A DNA stretch of 64,000 nucleotides from Glandiceps talaboti. Its lineage: Eukaryota > Hemichordata > Enteropneusta > Spengelidae. The position numbers and the translations under genes were made by a program. The notes beneath the pieces are model-generated. The model searched no databases. It was not told where the DNA came from and saw only the letters and a program-made list of their open reading frames with translations. Positions 44,716-58,813 of this stretch are shown here, piece by piece (position 1 is the first letter of the stretch; the number at the start of each line of letters is the position of its first letter). The stretch spans positions 20,216,651 to 20,280,650 of the forward strand of contig NC_135563.1 of assembly GCF_964340395.1 (NCBI RefSeq). The letters are read 5' to 3'.

Positions 44716-47700
44716 CTCTCTCATTGTTTCTGTCTGTCATCAATTTACGTATTGTCTATTTGTACTGCATTGTGTGGGAGATAATTTTGCCTTCATGTGA
44801 CCACTTTCAAAGACGACATGGTGTATAAAATACATATATTCCGTACATCCATGTACAAGTTGGATGAGAAATACTGATAAATAGCGGGGTGTTTCCGTCA
44901 CCTTGTACCAGCTGCGCGAACAACATTATTGATGGTATAGACATAACACATTAGTAATGATAAACATCTTTCTTACTTTGTAACGTGATTTGTTTCAAGT
45001 ACTAAGAAGGATTGACCTTTCCTGACCTTTAAGTTATTTTTATCCTATAATGTGAACACTTGACTTTGTGCATTAACTTACATTCCAGTGATGAATTGTA
45101 ATGTGCAGATTTAAGTAGATTAAATTCAATAACGTGTCATTTTCATTAGTTTACAATTTGGTAGAGAGACCCCTTGCAAACGCAAATGTCATTGTGTGCT
45201 GCGTTCAAGGATTAGTCAATTGTATACACAAGTCTTTTACGTTCGAAGACAAATTTCCACACTGCTGTGCTGTTAATTTATGTCTGAACACGACCTACAA
45301 TTAGCAAGCAATTAACGAAGTTAACATCACCATGCATAACTTTGCCTACTCATCATAAAAGTGATACAACCAAGATCAAAGTACATTCTGCACATCATTA
45401 TTATAATTGACTCTGATTTTCCCCTTTGACTCTGCCATGTATATATATATAGTGGGAGCGTCATTGAAAATATGTATAAAATGTATCGCAATGATAGTTG
45501 TATTCAGTATGGACAGAATGTTACAATGCACTCTAAAATGTTTTACCCACAACTCCTTCTGATTTGTATTCTCGCACACAAGCTTCTTCAATTCAAACAA
45601 ATCTTATCAGTGTACAGGGTTTTGTGAAAACATCTTTGTCATTTTCAAATCGTACTTTTGCCACTTATGAGTTCTGAATACCCATTTTCCTCGGTTCAAA
45701 TATCAGTGCGTTTTAGTAGGAGAAAGAAATATTATCAAGTTTCCAACAGACTTTCTGAAAAAACGTGAATATTTGCACGGAAACTAAGGAAAATACTTGC
45801 ACCTGCTATGACTCGCCAAAGTTATTTTCAAATATATTTTTCTCAATAGTATAACAAAACAAATTTCAAGGTTAAAATTCTCTACACAGACTGACTACCC
45901 AAATTGGTGGTTACTTGATATTGAAAAGTATGTTATTCAAAGTACATGTTTCATTTAGTTGTTGGTACATTTTTTATGAAAACTTTGCACTCAGTTTCTT
46001 TTTGATTCTTAATAATAGTTTTGGTACATATTATTCAAATGTAATTGTCATGCTTGAAATATTTAGTAATATTGCTTATCTTTGAAGTTATAAAATGAGT
46101 AACATCCACACATACAAATCAGAGAGAGAGTTGTGCGTAAAATATTGTACAGTACAATGTAACACTCATATACATGTTTTGAATAATGCCTTGACATTAA
46201 TTGCAATGTTGCCTGGATAATATTAACTGTTTCTGGCATTGACTAGGTGTAGGAACTCAGGCATTTTCTGTGTATTATATGCACATCGACTAATTGTAAC
46301 AGTTTCTTCATTATTTGACAGATAATAAACTGTTGTAATCTAACTGTTTTTAAATCTCATTTTAAACAGTGCTAGTCAAAGAATGCGGCAACCTGTGGAG
46401 GTAAGGAGTAAGTAATTCTACAATGAAAATGGAAGCCCCTAATCTGTAAAACAGACCTGAACAACTTACGTAGCGTCTGATATAGACATTGCTAGCTCTC
46501 AAGTAAAACTCTAAACAACAATAAATCAATGCATAAAGCATATGCCTGCAGTTTTTAAGCACGTTTCTTAGATTAGCCATCGTGATCATTTAAAAGTGTC
46601 GTCTATCATTTCTATCAATACATGTCTCTTAGAATTATCTCATTCACGTCAAGGTAATACTTACATATAATAACATTACATGGCACTGTAAATCACACAC
46701 AATAAAGTGCCCTTACTAAGAAATGGTGTGCACATCCATGTCGAAAATCTGAACTTGAAGACTCGAGCCGTTTTGCACTCTTTTAAAGAAACTGAATTTT
46801 GACTTTGCTGACACTCAGACGGCATATGGCGATTGCAAATATATTTCTTGTAGAATGTAATAGTTCAAACGTCTTCCATGATATTCATTTTGTGTAGGAG
46901 AGATGTATTCACTATTAATGGGGGTCTCATACTTCGCACTGCTACAATTTGCTTGAAGGGAAATCATCATAAGAGCAATAAACTTATTGAGTAGTTTCAA
47001 CTATTTCTACCATGGGAATACAAAATTTCATTTTCAATATATATGGTTTATGAATATAATGAATGATACAAAATCATTAGAAGTAATTTCGTAAGAGGGT
47101 GAATCGTTAACAGAATATTAACTTATGGTTTTGATCAGCGACGTCCACAATTAAGCGTATTCGCTAACGCATCAACAACTTACAAATGTTCTTCCAATTA
47201 ATTTTGCCATCATACCTGTAAACATCAGTCTTAAAAGAATAAACAAGTACTCTTTGCAATCACATTTCAACTGAAAGAAGTCTGTGTATGTTCTGTATTT
47301 CAGTGCAGTCAGAAAATAAAGTGAAGCCGTTGTAAATCTTGTATATCGTTATTTTAAAGCATTCAGCTCATAAACAAACCTCGTTCTCTCAAAATACATG
47401 CGTTATTTGCCTTTTGAAATTGCTATTGACATAAACACAATGAAAGGTGACGACTGTTATCCATACTAAGTTTGACCTAGTCCGTGTACACAATGTGAAG
47501 CCCCGGGTGGGAGACATACTGAAATCGTCACTCCTGGAGAATATCAATCATGTTCAAGACTACAGAATATGGCATTTTATGCCTTATCAGTATCAAATCC
47601 ATACATTGTGAGCAAGAAGAAAGTATATTTCACTCGTTATGCATAACTAGAATTTATTTGATTGAAAATCAATTTTAGATTCATCTTCCATTGTGTTCTT

Positions 47701-47794
47701 TTCTTCTTAGATGATCAGTCGGTCAGTCCTTCTGTCAGTTAGCCATACATTTTATCATCCGGTTTTGTAACGAAAAGAGTGTCTCTCCATTATA

Positions 47795-48151
47795 CGGCAT
47801 GTTGCAAGTTGCTGTTCACTTCCTCTGTGTGATACAACCACTCAGAAACCAATATGAAGCTGAAGTGCTACAAGTTGAAGATAGCAAGATTGAAGAATAC
47901 TCTTTCATGCTACATTTTATAAGAATAGAATGAAGTAACGTGCCACCACGTAGATATCACATCCAAACAGTCATCAAAATAGTGGTGTCCGAGTGTCTGC
48001 GTTTACTTGCAGTATGTTTGAATGGTTTTCATTCAGAATGAATGTAGCATGAAATTTCGATCTTGCTACCCTACAGTCCAGAATGTGTAGCTTCTCATTG
48101 GTTTTGGATTGTTTCAAACAGAGAGCGAGAACAATAACCTGCAGCGTGCTG
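47795..48151. mobile_element. Fold-back/MITE-like element 1
   Basis: The two ends are diverged inverted repeats of about 110 bp. The left arm runs GCATGTTGCAAGTT...CTCTGTGTGATACA...AGCAAGATTG; the right arm is its reverse complement (GATCTTGC...TTTCAAACAGAG...CCTGCAGCGTGC). There is no ORF inside. A longer relative is at 50892-52601. Confidence 0.65.
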
Positions 48152-50891
48152 CATGTAACTGCCAGTGAGCAGAATGTAGTAATAACAACTTGAAATACCT
48201 ATTGCAGACTTCCATCAATGCACAATTCAATACTGGCTTACAATGTTTTACCGTGGTTTAAAAAGTTATGCGATAATATCTGCAAGCTAACGTAATACAT
48301 TCACTAACATAAATTACTTTCTTAACTTCAACTGAGCCATATGTATTGATACTACACGATTGTACACAGCAAGATACCAATGTACGAATAACAGAAACGC
48401 CAAGCTTTCAACAATCATCACAATGTATACCGCAGCTGAATATAATTATCATATAATAATCTAAGCTTTAATCGAAGTCATTTTACATCATTAAGTAAAT
48501 ACAACACTCAATAATCATGATCATTCAACAAGTACATGTTAACAATTAATTCAAATGTTGGAAAATATAAACCCAAATTCGACTACATTTAATCGTGGGT
48601 TCAGTTCTTTATATGAAACAAAAAACATACAGATCTGAATTATGTCATTATATCCAATTGGCTAACAAATTGTTTCTATGTTTGATGATGAATAGTATTT
48701 AGTAATTCTCTCAGTAGAAATCACTTCCATGTCGAAGATATAATGATTGTTAAACTTCATTTGAACTCGGGTGGGCTATTTTAAGGGTTGGTGTTATTGC
48801 TTCTACGTACCATTAGATGGTAATTGTGGTTTTAACGAGTTTCAGATGGAAACAGCTCGTAGTAGATAATATCGAACCACGTTTATAACCAACCCCACAT
48901 GTGATTAGTTTGGTTGTGATGCAACTCTCTCTCTCTCCCTACATATAAAACATATCTGATTCAATGGGAAATTACTCACCATGACTAAGATTCTAAACTT
49001 AGATAACAAAAACAACAACAGATGTGATATAGTACCACAAACATTACGTGATGTGTACACTATATTTCAGTCGAGTTCAATAATTCATAAAGAGTATGTA
49101 CGAATTTGGCAATTTACGTCAAAATCTGAGCACGCAAAGTGATAGCACATCTAAGCTAACACTAATGTTTTTGCCTTATCGCGCTATCCCGTAATTGACC
49201 AAGCGTAAAAGTGGAGCTTACATAGCATATGTTACACGTGGATGGTAAATTAACTTCCACTAGACGTGTCATTAATCCATTATTCTTACAAAGTGCATAC
49301 AAGATTCATTAGATAAATGCAGGCAACTATTAATGTTATAGTTTCCTTTTATTAATGGCGTAAACATGGCGTCAAATGACGTCATAGCCCCGTGCATGCA
49401 TTAAATGAAAGATACAGTTGTAGATACAGGGATGTAGATATATTAGTAGATTGTTATGATGAAATAGTGTTTTATTTTTTGATGAACAGGTGACTATGTA
49501 ATCTGCTACAAAGTGACCCGAGATAGAAAACAATGATGGTTTGGATGAGTATTTACACTTAAGATGTTTACAATTACCCTCACCAACGAACTGAGAGGAA
49601 ATGTAAGCTATTGCTATGCCACGACATACATACATACATACATACATACATACATACATACATACATACATACGTACATGGTGATGTTCCTGACATTGCA
49701 AACTATTTTCACCTGCAATAATTACGTTTCTCGTTTACCCATCTCTATTATAAAATGTTACTTTTGTTAAGACTTAATACATGTATTAACATTTAGACAC
49801 ACTAAGCGTAACTACATAATTATACTGTCGATATAATGCATCCATACAATCAAAGGTTAATCAGCCGAATCGACGCCACTATTTAAAGACATCTAGTTCA
49901 ATGATTATTAATGTAAAGGTGGTAATTCATTAGGTCTGAGTCTTTAAACTGTCCATATATCCTAATCTAGAACACGATGACCACGTGTGTTTGTAATACA
50001 TCAACTACCCATCATTGATCCGAGTAATCTCATTTGCTCACGACGATACGTCTCTTGATCAAGCCGTGTACATGAATAAAGTAAAGTGGAAGGGGTCGAT
50101 AGCAATCTAGGTATTATACATAACCTTAACCTAATTACATGTCACAGTTGTGATACACTGTCGCAGTTAGTAACAAATTAATGGCACTCTTCTTCTACTC
50201 TCTGTATTCCCCTCCCTTCTATCCTCCTTCAGCTTTTGTCTACCATTTCACAATATAAGCTATCCTCCAGGGAGATGTCTGATCTCTCTACCTTGCTGGT
50301 CACTCAGAAGAGAGATATGATGGGTATTGGATTCACTATGGTGGCATAAACTACATAATTTGCAACACTATAATGTTTGTATCATCTCTTACAATCTATT
50401 AATATACTGGATGATATTACTTTTATTCCCAAGAGATAAGTGTGCATCATGGATAGCTAAAACTCATATTAATTCAATAATCATTGATATGTAGATTATA
50501 AAAATGTCCTCAAGTGCTGAACAGCTACTTTTTGTCAGCAGTACATCAACTGATCCCAAGATTTGTATATCACAGCACACGAGTGGTTTAAATTAAGTTT
50601 TCTATTCACGTGTAAAATATGTTTACTCTGTCCTCTACCTCTAATTTATTTTGAAATGTCAGCAAATACGTCATATGTTGTAGACATCTACAGCATAATT
50701 ATAGAAGGCAGAGTGTGTTATGCGTATGCGTATATGTAATGCGTATGTTTACGGCATGTTAGCAATAAAAAGTATGTTATCAGATTCGTTAGATATGTAT
50801 ATATGATGTTAGCATGTACGTTATATATAGCATGTACGTTATATAGACGTACATGTTATTGACGAAATATCAGCATTTACTTAACGTAAAG
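48152..50891. other. No supportable gene between the two fold-back elements
   Basis: One CATA array at 49.6 kb and otherwise AT-rich sequence without recognisable features. Confidence 0.55.
49625..49674. repeat. (CATA)n microsatellite
   Basis: About twelve CATA units. Confidence 0.95.
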
Positions 50892-52601
50892 AGCCTTACA
50901 GGTTACTGTTCGCTCTGTTTGATACAGCCACGCAGAAACCAATAACAAATTGCATATGCTACACTTTAAGAAAGCAAGATTGAATGAATACAGTTTCTTG
51001 CTGTCTAAATGAACTAACGTGCCAAAACCTCGGAACAACTGCAACTTTGATTTAAGGACTAATTCTTGATCAGCGGAACTGTTTTCGATATCAGCTGTTT
51101 AGCAATCATGAAAACTCGTAAGTGCATTGTTAATTTATAAATATGTCACAACGTTTACGTTTGAGCAAAGCGCAGTGTAACTTCCTATCCCTACAGTAAT
51201 ATATACCAGTATATGTAGATATTGTTAAGCGTTAATGTCATATCAAAAATAGGTTATAAATGTCTCTATATGAGTATATGCAGCTGTGTAGATCACGGTA
51301 GTGTCCTTCGCAGTCATCACAATCTCTGAATAGACGGGAAATTACGTTTACAGACTGATTTGTACAAGACATGTTTCCAGACGACGAATGATACACATTT
51401 ACTAAGATACATTATGATGTTTATCCGGGTTTTTACTTTCACAATGGGTTGAGAGTCATTGAGGCGGGAAAGGACGACACTATTAAAGTCGTATCGCAGA
51501 GTATTTGAATTCAACAGTGGGATTTTTACGGCTAAGTACTACACGTGATTATTTGTAGATATGAAATTTTAAAAGTGCTGTCATATTGTGTAAGAATACA
51601 TAGATCCTACTGAGCAGGATGTTAAAGTCAATTCATATAAAAGTCATTTAATTCGATAAGAGTTCTTAATATAAATCTTTTTGTCGCCAGCCAAGTAGTT
51701 CTATATCATTTTAAGGGACTTCGTGGTAATCTGTATTAGTCTGAATTCGAAAATAGTATTCAGTTACGTGGGTAATTTTTTTAATGCTAAATAAAGAGTT
51801 TTTAAAAGGGTTATAATCCTTGTACTATGACTCATCTTTCCTGAATTACTGAGTGACATGTCAAGGTTACTGACATACAAAAGGTATTGAAGGGGTCATA
51901 CTGTGTATTATTCAGTATTCAATACCAAAAGTATGTCGTGTTAGAATTAAAATGTCCGTCTCAACAACTCTCAACAAGATCAATAACGCTCTCAAGTATA
52001 TTGTCGATTTAGATGAATGAAGGATGCTAACGTTAACAATCAAATGATATTGGACTCTGTAGGTTGGGGGATCAGATGAAAGGTCACATTTGATATAATC
52101 TAAAGAAACAGAGGATAGTGATCATACTACACTAAAGTTCCTTCTACAACGAATGTCGTGATCTAGCGCTGTACAATTATTACCTCTAGCACAGACCTCT
52201 ATCAGGATAACGGGCCTATAGAGATTCCAACATTCCCTGCGAAGCATACAACCCATTGTAGCCTCTGTAGGCAGATAGGATTGAAGCATTCACTTGACTT
52301 AACCTTTGTCCTACCAGATTTCGCAATTTACGGCAGTGACGGGGACTATTTGCAGATTCCAAGCCTGATCACTCTACCATTTGACCACCACGACTAAGTA
52401 CTCCTCAAGCGATGAGCATAACAGTACACAATGTATTAATATCGAAAGTTTACTAAAATCATTTGCGATGGAAAACGTAAATGGGTAGAATATAGCAAGA
52501 AATTCCGATCTTGCTTTCATAGAGTGAATGTATAGTTTCATATTGGTTTCTACGTGCTTGTATCAAACAGAGTCAGTGAACACTAACATGACACGGGCTG
52601 T
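50892..52601. mobile_element. Fold-back element 2, longer relative of element 1
   Basis: The left arm (from 50892, with CTCTGTTTGATACAGCCACG and later AAGCAAGATTG) and the right arm (GATCTTGC, ATATTGGTTTCTACG, TATCAAACAGAG, ending about 52601) are inverted relative to each other and match the arms of element 1. ACTAACGTGCC just inside the left arm is also shared (AGTAACGTGCC in element 1). The ~1.5-kb interior has no supportable gene, so the element is non-autonomous or decayed. It could also be two independent solo ends. Confidence 0.5.
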
Positions 52602-52714
52602 ACTTGTTCATATATTCAAATGACTAATATCAATGTACGATCTGAGGCATGTATGACCGTCTCGTTATCAAACCCAATCAACTTCCTCCATACATGATAG
52701 ATGTATGGTGATGG

Positions 52715-53066
52715 GGCATACATGTGGATGGATAGTTGTGTGGGTGATTGGTAGGATAGCTGTGGATGGATAGTTGTGTTGATGATTGTTAGGATAGCTG
52801 TGGATGGATAGTTATGTGGGTGCTTGGTAGGGTAACTGTGGATGGATAGTTGTGTTGGTGATTGGTTGGATAGCTGTGGATAGATAGTTGTGTGGGTGAT
52901 GGGTAGGATAGCTGTGGATGGATAGTTGTGTGGGTGCTTGGTAGGATAGCTGTGGATGGATAGTTGTGTTGGTGATGGGTAGGATAGCTGTGGTGGATAG
53001 GTTTGTTCGTGAGTATGATTGGGAGGATAGCTGTGGATGGATGGATGGATGGATGGATGGATATAT
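52715..53066. repeat. 38-bp minisatellite
   Basis: About nine imperfect 38-bp units, each with GGATAGCTGTGGATGGATAG and then TTGTGTGGGTG-type variants, end in a short (GGAT)n run (53036-53066). The Pro/Ser/His-rich ORFs here are by-products of the repeat, cycling through frames because 38 is not a multiple of 3. Confidence 0.9.
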
Positions 53067-55168
53067 ATGTAGGCCATTTGTAGGACATGTCCGATATGGG
53101 TTTTAGGTTTGTGGTCGGTTTGAAGGATAGGTAATGTGCTCCATACGGTGATGGTCAATTATTGTGTGGGTGATTAGGAGGATGGGTAGAGCTCTGCGGT
53201 AGGGGGTTGATAGCCGGAGTCATCTATAGAATGTATAAATAAACGTCGATCAGTCAGTAGATTGGGATGGAGACTGTTATTGGATTTGTACTAACACAGA
53301 ATGCATGAATTATTCGCCAATGATTGAAGTATTAACAACCACACGAAACAGGGGAGATTAAAGCAATTTGATGGATCGACTAATCAATCAGTTGCAATCA
53401 AAGGTAAACTTAACATCATACGTGGGGTTTCCGTTAAATTGACAGTAGTAATTCCACCTTTTCCCGTGATCGTAACAGCTAGCTACACGTACCGATAAAT
53501 GTTGCCGTTTTATAGTCACCACCTGAGTAATTTCATTCTGTTCGTACACAAGAATTCGTGGAAAGCTGTCAACATAAAAAGAATATTGACGTATGTATTT
53601 AATACAAACGTGTTCAGAAGTTGTCAACACTGTATTTGACATGTAAAGGGCATGAGTAACACCGCTAACATTGAAACGGTATTTCTAAATGAGACAATAC
53701 ATAAGTCTGAGTTCGTCAACTGGTTTTTCTTTTGACAGGAGGAGACAGGCAAAGTAATAGAAAAAACTGGCACTGATATATCGTCGGTGATACAGCTTCG
53801 ACGAATGTGTGCATGATGAGTTGCGAAAGGTTCAAAGTCATGGAGGAATCGAATCAAGGGATGTCTTAATTGAAACACTAATTTTAAGCTTATTTTAAGT
53901 TTTCCTTTTAGGCTTGCCATTTGCGATGGCAGAGATACGTGAAATATTCTCCGAATTAGTATATGTAATTACTAAATCTAAGATCACACACGGAAATGAA
54001 ACATTTAACATCCCCTTTGGGAAAAGAGTATTAGTGACGTCATACCGTGATGTCATTGACAATGTTCATTCAGATCCATCCGATGACAACCGATTTTTTT
54101 GCTGCCTGCGCGTTTATAATGATTGAAAGTTGTGATTGAATTATCTATCCGTCGGCGGCATCGACAACCTACACCCAATGACATCTTCTTCCGTGCACAA
54201 AACAAAGCCACTAGAAATGTCGAAAGAGTTTAGTAAGTTCCATTAAGAGTTTCAAGTAATCGACCTGGGCAAAACAGATCGTTGACGATCTTCTGATCTG
54301 TGCATATATATCAAAGGTATTAACTCGATAAATACAATTACTTCATGTAAGCAGTACCTGGTTATTTGGTACTTTTCACTAAATTGTATAGATTCAATCT
54401 TTTGTTGATTTGCCAAATTCATTGTCTGGTCTACTTAAGTACCAGGCTCAATATAGCCAATAACAGATCAATAGTTGCATTCAATCAGAAATCTTTCAAT
54501 GTATTCACTTCAATAATGAAGTGGGATCAAAATGTGAATATAACGTAAAGCATACAATACTTTATTTCAATTTAGCAAATCAGGTGCCGTCACCATGGCA
54601 ACAGTTGTATTGATGCCTGGTATGTATTTACACAAACAACGTACTAGACTGTTGTATAAATGTATGACAGTTACTCTACGTAACTGTGGTTATTTATTAT
54701 CAGCAAGTCTATTTTAAAAATTGCAAATTGAAAATGTAAATAATTTATCAACCTCATCTTGCCGGATATGAGGAGAAGTAGCGAACAAAACCTTACACAC
54801 CTATTGGCGGTTTTTTAAGAGGTTCCGTTTGTGATGTAGGTTTGAGATCACTTAGATTAGAGGACAAAATAGCAGGACCAGATAATGAGATGTAAAAATG
54901 TCATTATAGTTGTAAATCATTGAAAAATTTAAAGTTTAATGTTGATCTAGTTGATTTATTCGTGATTTATTGATAATCCCAAATAATAAATTATCAGAAA
55001 GTAATTTGTAATTTGATTACACTGTGGTCTATCCATTTCCTCTTCGGTAGAATGGAGTATAAATCTTACATTATCTATTATGACCTGATTTATATCCACT
55101 CGACGTTGAAATGCATTATGGGTATCTGCCAAGGACTGTGATATCGACGAAATACATTAGATAGCTAT

Positions 55169-55240
55169 ACATATAACTATATAACTCTATATAACTTTAT
55201 ATAACTATATCATATATATAACTAAATAGTGTGTATGCGT

Positions 55241-55288
<48 letters not shown>

Positions 55289-55310
55289 GTGTGTGTGTGT
55301 GCGTGCGTGC
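55169..55310. repeat. (TATATAACT)n-like block followed by (GT)n
   Basis: Short TATAACTATA repeats (55169-55225), then a GT tract with GCGT interruptions. Confidence 0.9.
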
Positions 55311-56546
55311 ACTTTATATATGTGGTTTAATGTTAACGACTTAGGTGGCCTTTGTGTTCACATTTTAATAGGTCTATTTCGGGACACTTGCAACCAGGGA
55401 ACTTATGTATCTTGAAGATGTAAAGCATGTAAAGTCTTCGTTCAGCAAAGGAAATTACGAGTGACCCAAGGGGCCTCGTCACTACGAGTCTGGAGACTTA
55501 GGTCACGAGTATTTTCAAAAAGAAAAATATTGGGGAATTATAATTAAATATCCCCTCAAGCATAATTAATGAATAATCGTGCAAACTGATGGCGATTTGG
55601 AACCTTTTGACTCATATTTCGAGCATCGCAGAACCAGTGACGTATACATAGTTGTCGTGATGTAGAACGACCAGGGTAAGTAATTAATCTATATTTTCTG
55701 TTCAAAGATAATATGTTGGCTTGTGCATGACATAACGTTAACAGTCTAATTATACTACTACTGGTTGTCCAGTACATCAAACTCATAGTCCAATCATAAT
55801 TATGGTTAAGCAGTCGAAGATCTTTAGAGACAGTTCTACAAAGATCTACAAACCCACTAAACGAAATAAACGTTGAGGGGGATATCATCAAATTAATATA
55901 TACGCAGAGAGATTGTTTTAATTATGTGCCGAAATTTAAATAGCAGAAGATTACTGATGACAGTGCCCCATGTGGTAACATATATAACAGGCAATATATC
56001 ACGCATGGTGAGCTGTGCTGATAACTCATGGAACTATCAGTCACATATGGCCATAGGGTTGTTACGATAGAAAGGGCGCCCTCAACAAAAATATAATGTA
56101 ATGTTTTGTTTATTCATAAGATGACACAAAATGTATCGCCACGTCTTTAAATCTTTAGAATGGCAAAATAGGTAGACCACAAACAAAGAAATAGCACAAC
56201 TATAACTTAGACAAGCACAGGTCCTGATAAAAACAAAGAAACTTCGAATTTCTCAGTATTGCTCATTGAACAATTGCTAGCTTACTGAAACTATCAAATA
56301 TTACAAATTACTACAGAAAAAAATTTCCATTGACATCTGAATCAATTTTCATTACTGAGAGCTGGAAAATAACAAGCGGATTCTTTATCAGAAGTGGATT
56401 TGCTCAATTTATTCAGACGCACGTAAAAGTTGGAATGTTAGTAATGAGCGCCACCTATGGTGGATTAAGAAAAAAAGATGGTCTGTCAAAGACAATCTTT
56501 GTCAGTGCTTTCGAACGACTCTCTTTCCCTTTGAATAATGCACAAC

Positions 56547-56635
56547 CAACTCGTTAGTCAGTTCTTTAATGAAATAAACGCCATCACATGCTAATAATTA
56601 ACATCACAATTACGTAAGAGAACAGCGGTTTTCGG
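56547..56635 (+). repeat. 89-bp dispersed duplicate, copy 1
   Basis: Almost identical to 58814-58902; it contains AATAAACGCCATCACATGCT and ends AACAGCGGTTTTCGG. I saw no other copy in the window. Confidence 0.85.
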
Positions 56636-56820
56636 TCTTTCAGACTTCTTTCTACTGGTGGTGCCAGACTAATTGGTTGTAAAAACAACTCGGATAGTTT
56701 GAGTTCAAAAAACAAAAAGTCTCCAGTCACAGTGGGTAACGATTATTCAAACTTACAAGTGGATTTACTTAGCTTTCAATAAACACACACTTGATCTTTG
56801 AGTATTGATCGAATAGTTAG

Positions 56821-56836
56821 TGTGTATATATATGTG

Positions 56837-56867
<31 letters not shown>

Positions 56868-56998
56868 CTATGTATGTATGTATGTATGTATGTATGTATG
56901 TATGTATGTATGTATGTATGTATGTGTGTGTGTATGTGTGTATGTATGTATGTATGTACGTATGTATGTATGTATGTATGTATGTGTGTGTGTGTGTG
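56821..56998. repeat. (ATGT)n/(GT)n compound microsatellite
   Basis: ATGT blocks broken by a GTAACTATG and a GTACGTATG variant, ending in GT. Confidence 0.96.
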
Positions 56999-57769
56999 TC
57001 TGACGGTTTGTTTTTGCTGAATACAATGCGCTTGCAATTGCATGACATAATACGCGAAAGTGGTAATACATGGTTCATATTCACGTTTAATTTGATGAAG
57101 TTTTATCACTAGTATTTGTTTCATACTGCGGTCCATTCATACACTTTTCCTGTTCGAATACTGAACAAAGAGTTGCAGATTTTTCACTGTTTAGACTCCC
57201 CATAGAGCTAAATCAATGTCCTTTGTTCATAACAAATACATATATCTCAGTCAAAGTTTCTCTTGTTACAGCCGAAGTACGTTTCACATTTCACATACAA
57301 AACTCAGGATAACTTACTCCACGCTGCTATATATTAATACTTCGTCATGTTTACTCCACGCTGGCGGTTACTTTCTTTGGCATGGTCGATTTGTTTAATG
57401 TGTAAAATGTGTTGTTAAGTGAACGTAGAACTCGGGATTAAGAAACCCTCACAAAATGTTCGTGTGGTGCCAAAGTGCCCATTGTGTTCAAACACTGTCG
57501 ATTGAAAAATCGATATCATTGACCCCTGTATAGCCAGTAATTATCCAATTTGGTTCATTAAAAGTTCGTTAAAAACCCTTTCTGAAAATAAGCGGTCATT
57601 CACATTAATTAAGGTTCCCTTTTATTTATCAAATCATGAATATTACTGTTTCATTAGCATATAATTACTAGACTGTTTAAGGATATTAATTTGAATTTGT
57701 TGATTGGAAGCAAAACTGTCTTGATTATAGAACACAAATAAAACACATATACGCGATACTTTGTACAAG

Positions 57770-58065
57770 TTTGTGGCATCTGTACATAGAGTAATTATAC
57801 AGTTGTGAGTTAGACTAGTTCCGTGTACCGATTTTACACTACGTTATCTTCATGTGTTCATTTGTGGCATCTGTATATAGAGTAATTACGTTGCGAGTTA
57901 GTCTAGTTCCTGACGACCGTGTCCCGACTTTACACTACGTTATCTTCACATATATGAAGATAACCGTAGTGTAAATTCGGAACACGGTCGTCATGTGTGA
58001 AGTGAAGATAACGTAGTGTAAAATCGGAACACGGTCGTCAGGAACTACACTAGTTGTGAGTTGAC
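57770..58065. repeat. Nested direct and inverted repeat cluster
   Basis: Two direct units (57770-57855 and 57861-57950) start TTTGTGGCATCTGTA and end ACACTACGTTATCTTCA. They are followed by two inverted copies of the inner part (57955-57993 and about 58003-58042). Positions 57911-57993 form one long hairpin: TGACGACCGTGT...ATCTTCA, short loop, TGAAGATA...ACGGTCGTCA. Confidence 0.85.
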
Positions 58066-58649
58066 CTTTTTGGGAATCCCAAAGTACATTGAATGACTAA
58101 GCATTAAATCAATAGGAAACACTATAATCGGGAGCGGAATGTAGACTGATATACAGTTCGATATTCCGTCACTACAACTGTCTACGATGGGTTTGGGAAA
58201 AAGATCAGTCTTTTTCACTCGAAGTTTGTTAGCCTAACGTATCAAGTGTCGCTTTAATATCAATGCTTGCTTTGAATAGATTTTGAAAGTAATGACTAGT
58301 AATTTGTGTTCAAGAAACAAATGCTGAAATTAGCTTAGAACAGAACGATTAACGATGATTTAAGATGACGTGTACTTAAAGTAAAAGGCTGAACAGATGA
58401 GATATACTAATGATAAATGAATGGTCAAAAAAATATATATCGTGAAGTATAATGTGTATCAGTCAAGGTCAACTCACTCACTAGTGGATAATTTCGGCCA
58501 TCAAAAAAATTCTTTTCACTGTCACTACAGCAACCGTGATCACTGTTCTTAGACTATCTCAGAGACTCAGTATATTTATGTTGTATTTACTTGAATGGCA
58601 GGGTCTACAGTACCAAGAAATGACCATGACGACTAATAGTTTACTTTAC

Positions 58650-58752
58650 GAGTGAGTGAGTGAGTGAGTGAGTGAGTGAGTGAGTGAGTGAGCAAGTAAG
58701 TGAGTGAGTGAGTGAGTGAGTGAGTGAGTGAGTGAGTGAGTGAGTGAGTGAG

Positions 58753-58783
<31 letters not shown>
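58650..58783. repeat. (GAGT)n-(TTG)n compound array
   Basis: GAGT to about 58752 with one AGCAAGTAAG break, then TTG to 58783. Confidence 0.96.
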
Positions 58784-58785
<2 letters not shown>

Positions 58786-58813
58786 CTTTATTCCTCCTCA
58801 AAGAGAAGAGTTA

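Larger units (their letters stand above)
40295..47794. other. No supportable gene, apart from listed repeats
   Basis: Only the 44.5-kb microsatellite and the half-site cluster at 43.45 kb stand out. ORFs of 60-120 codons are either microsatellite translations or motif-free. Confidence 0.55.
53067..57769. other. No supportable gene, apart from listed repeats
   Basis: The longest non-repeat ORF (111 codons, - strand, 55556-55891) has no motif that I recognise. Microsatellites at 55.2 and 56.8 kb and one 89-bp duplicate copy are present. Confidence 0.55.

Noticed and set aside
52715-53066. CRISPR-like regular repeat
   Set aside because: The units are contiguous tandem copies without unique spacers, and the DNA is animal.
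52616-53158. 180-codon Pro/His/Ser-rich ORF on the - strand
   Set aside because: Produced by the 38-bp minisatellite, with repeating peptides in several frames.
53914-54126. 70-codon ORF as a possible exon
   Set aside because: No conserved motif and no partner exons could be identified nearby.
55556-55891. 111-codon ORF on the - strand
   Set aside because: Considered as a retroelement relic, but no reverse-transcriptase or other motif can be recognised in either direction.
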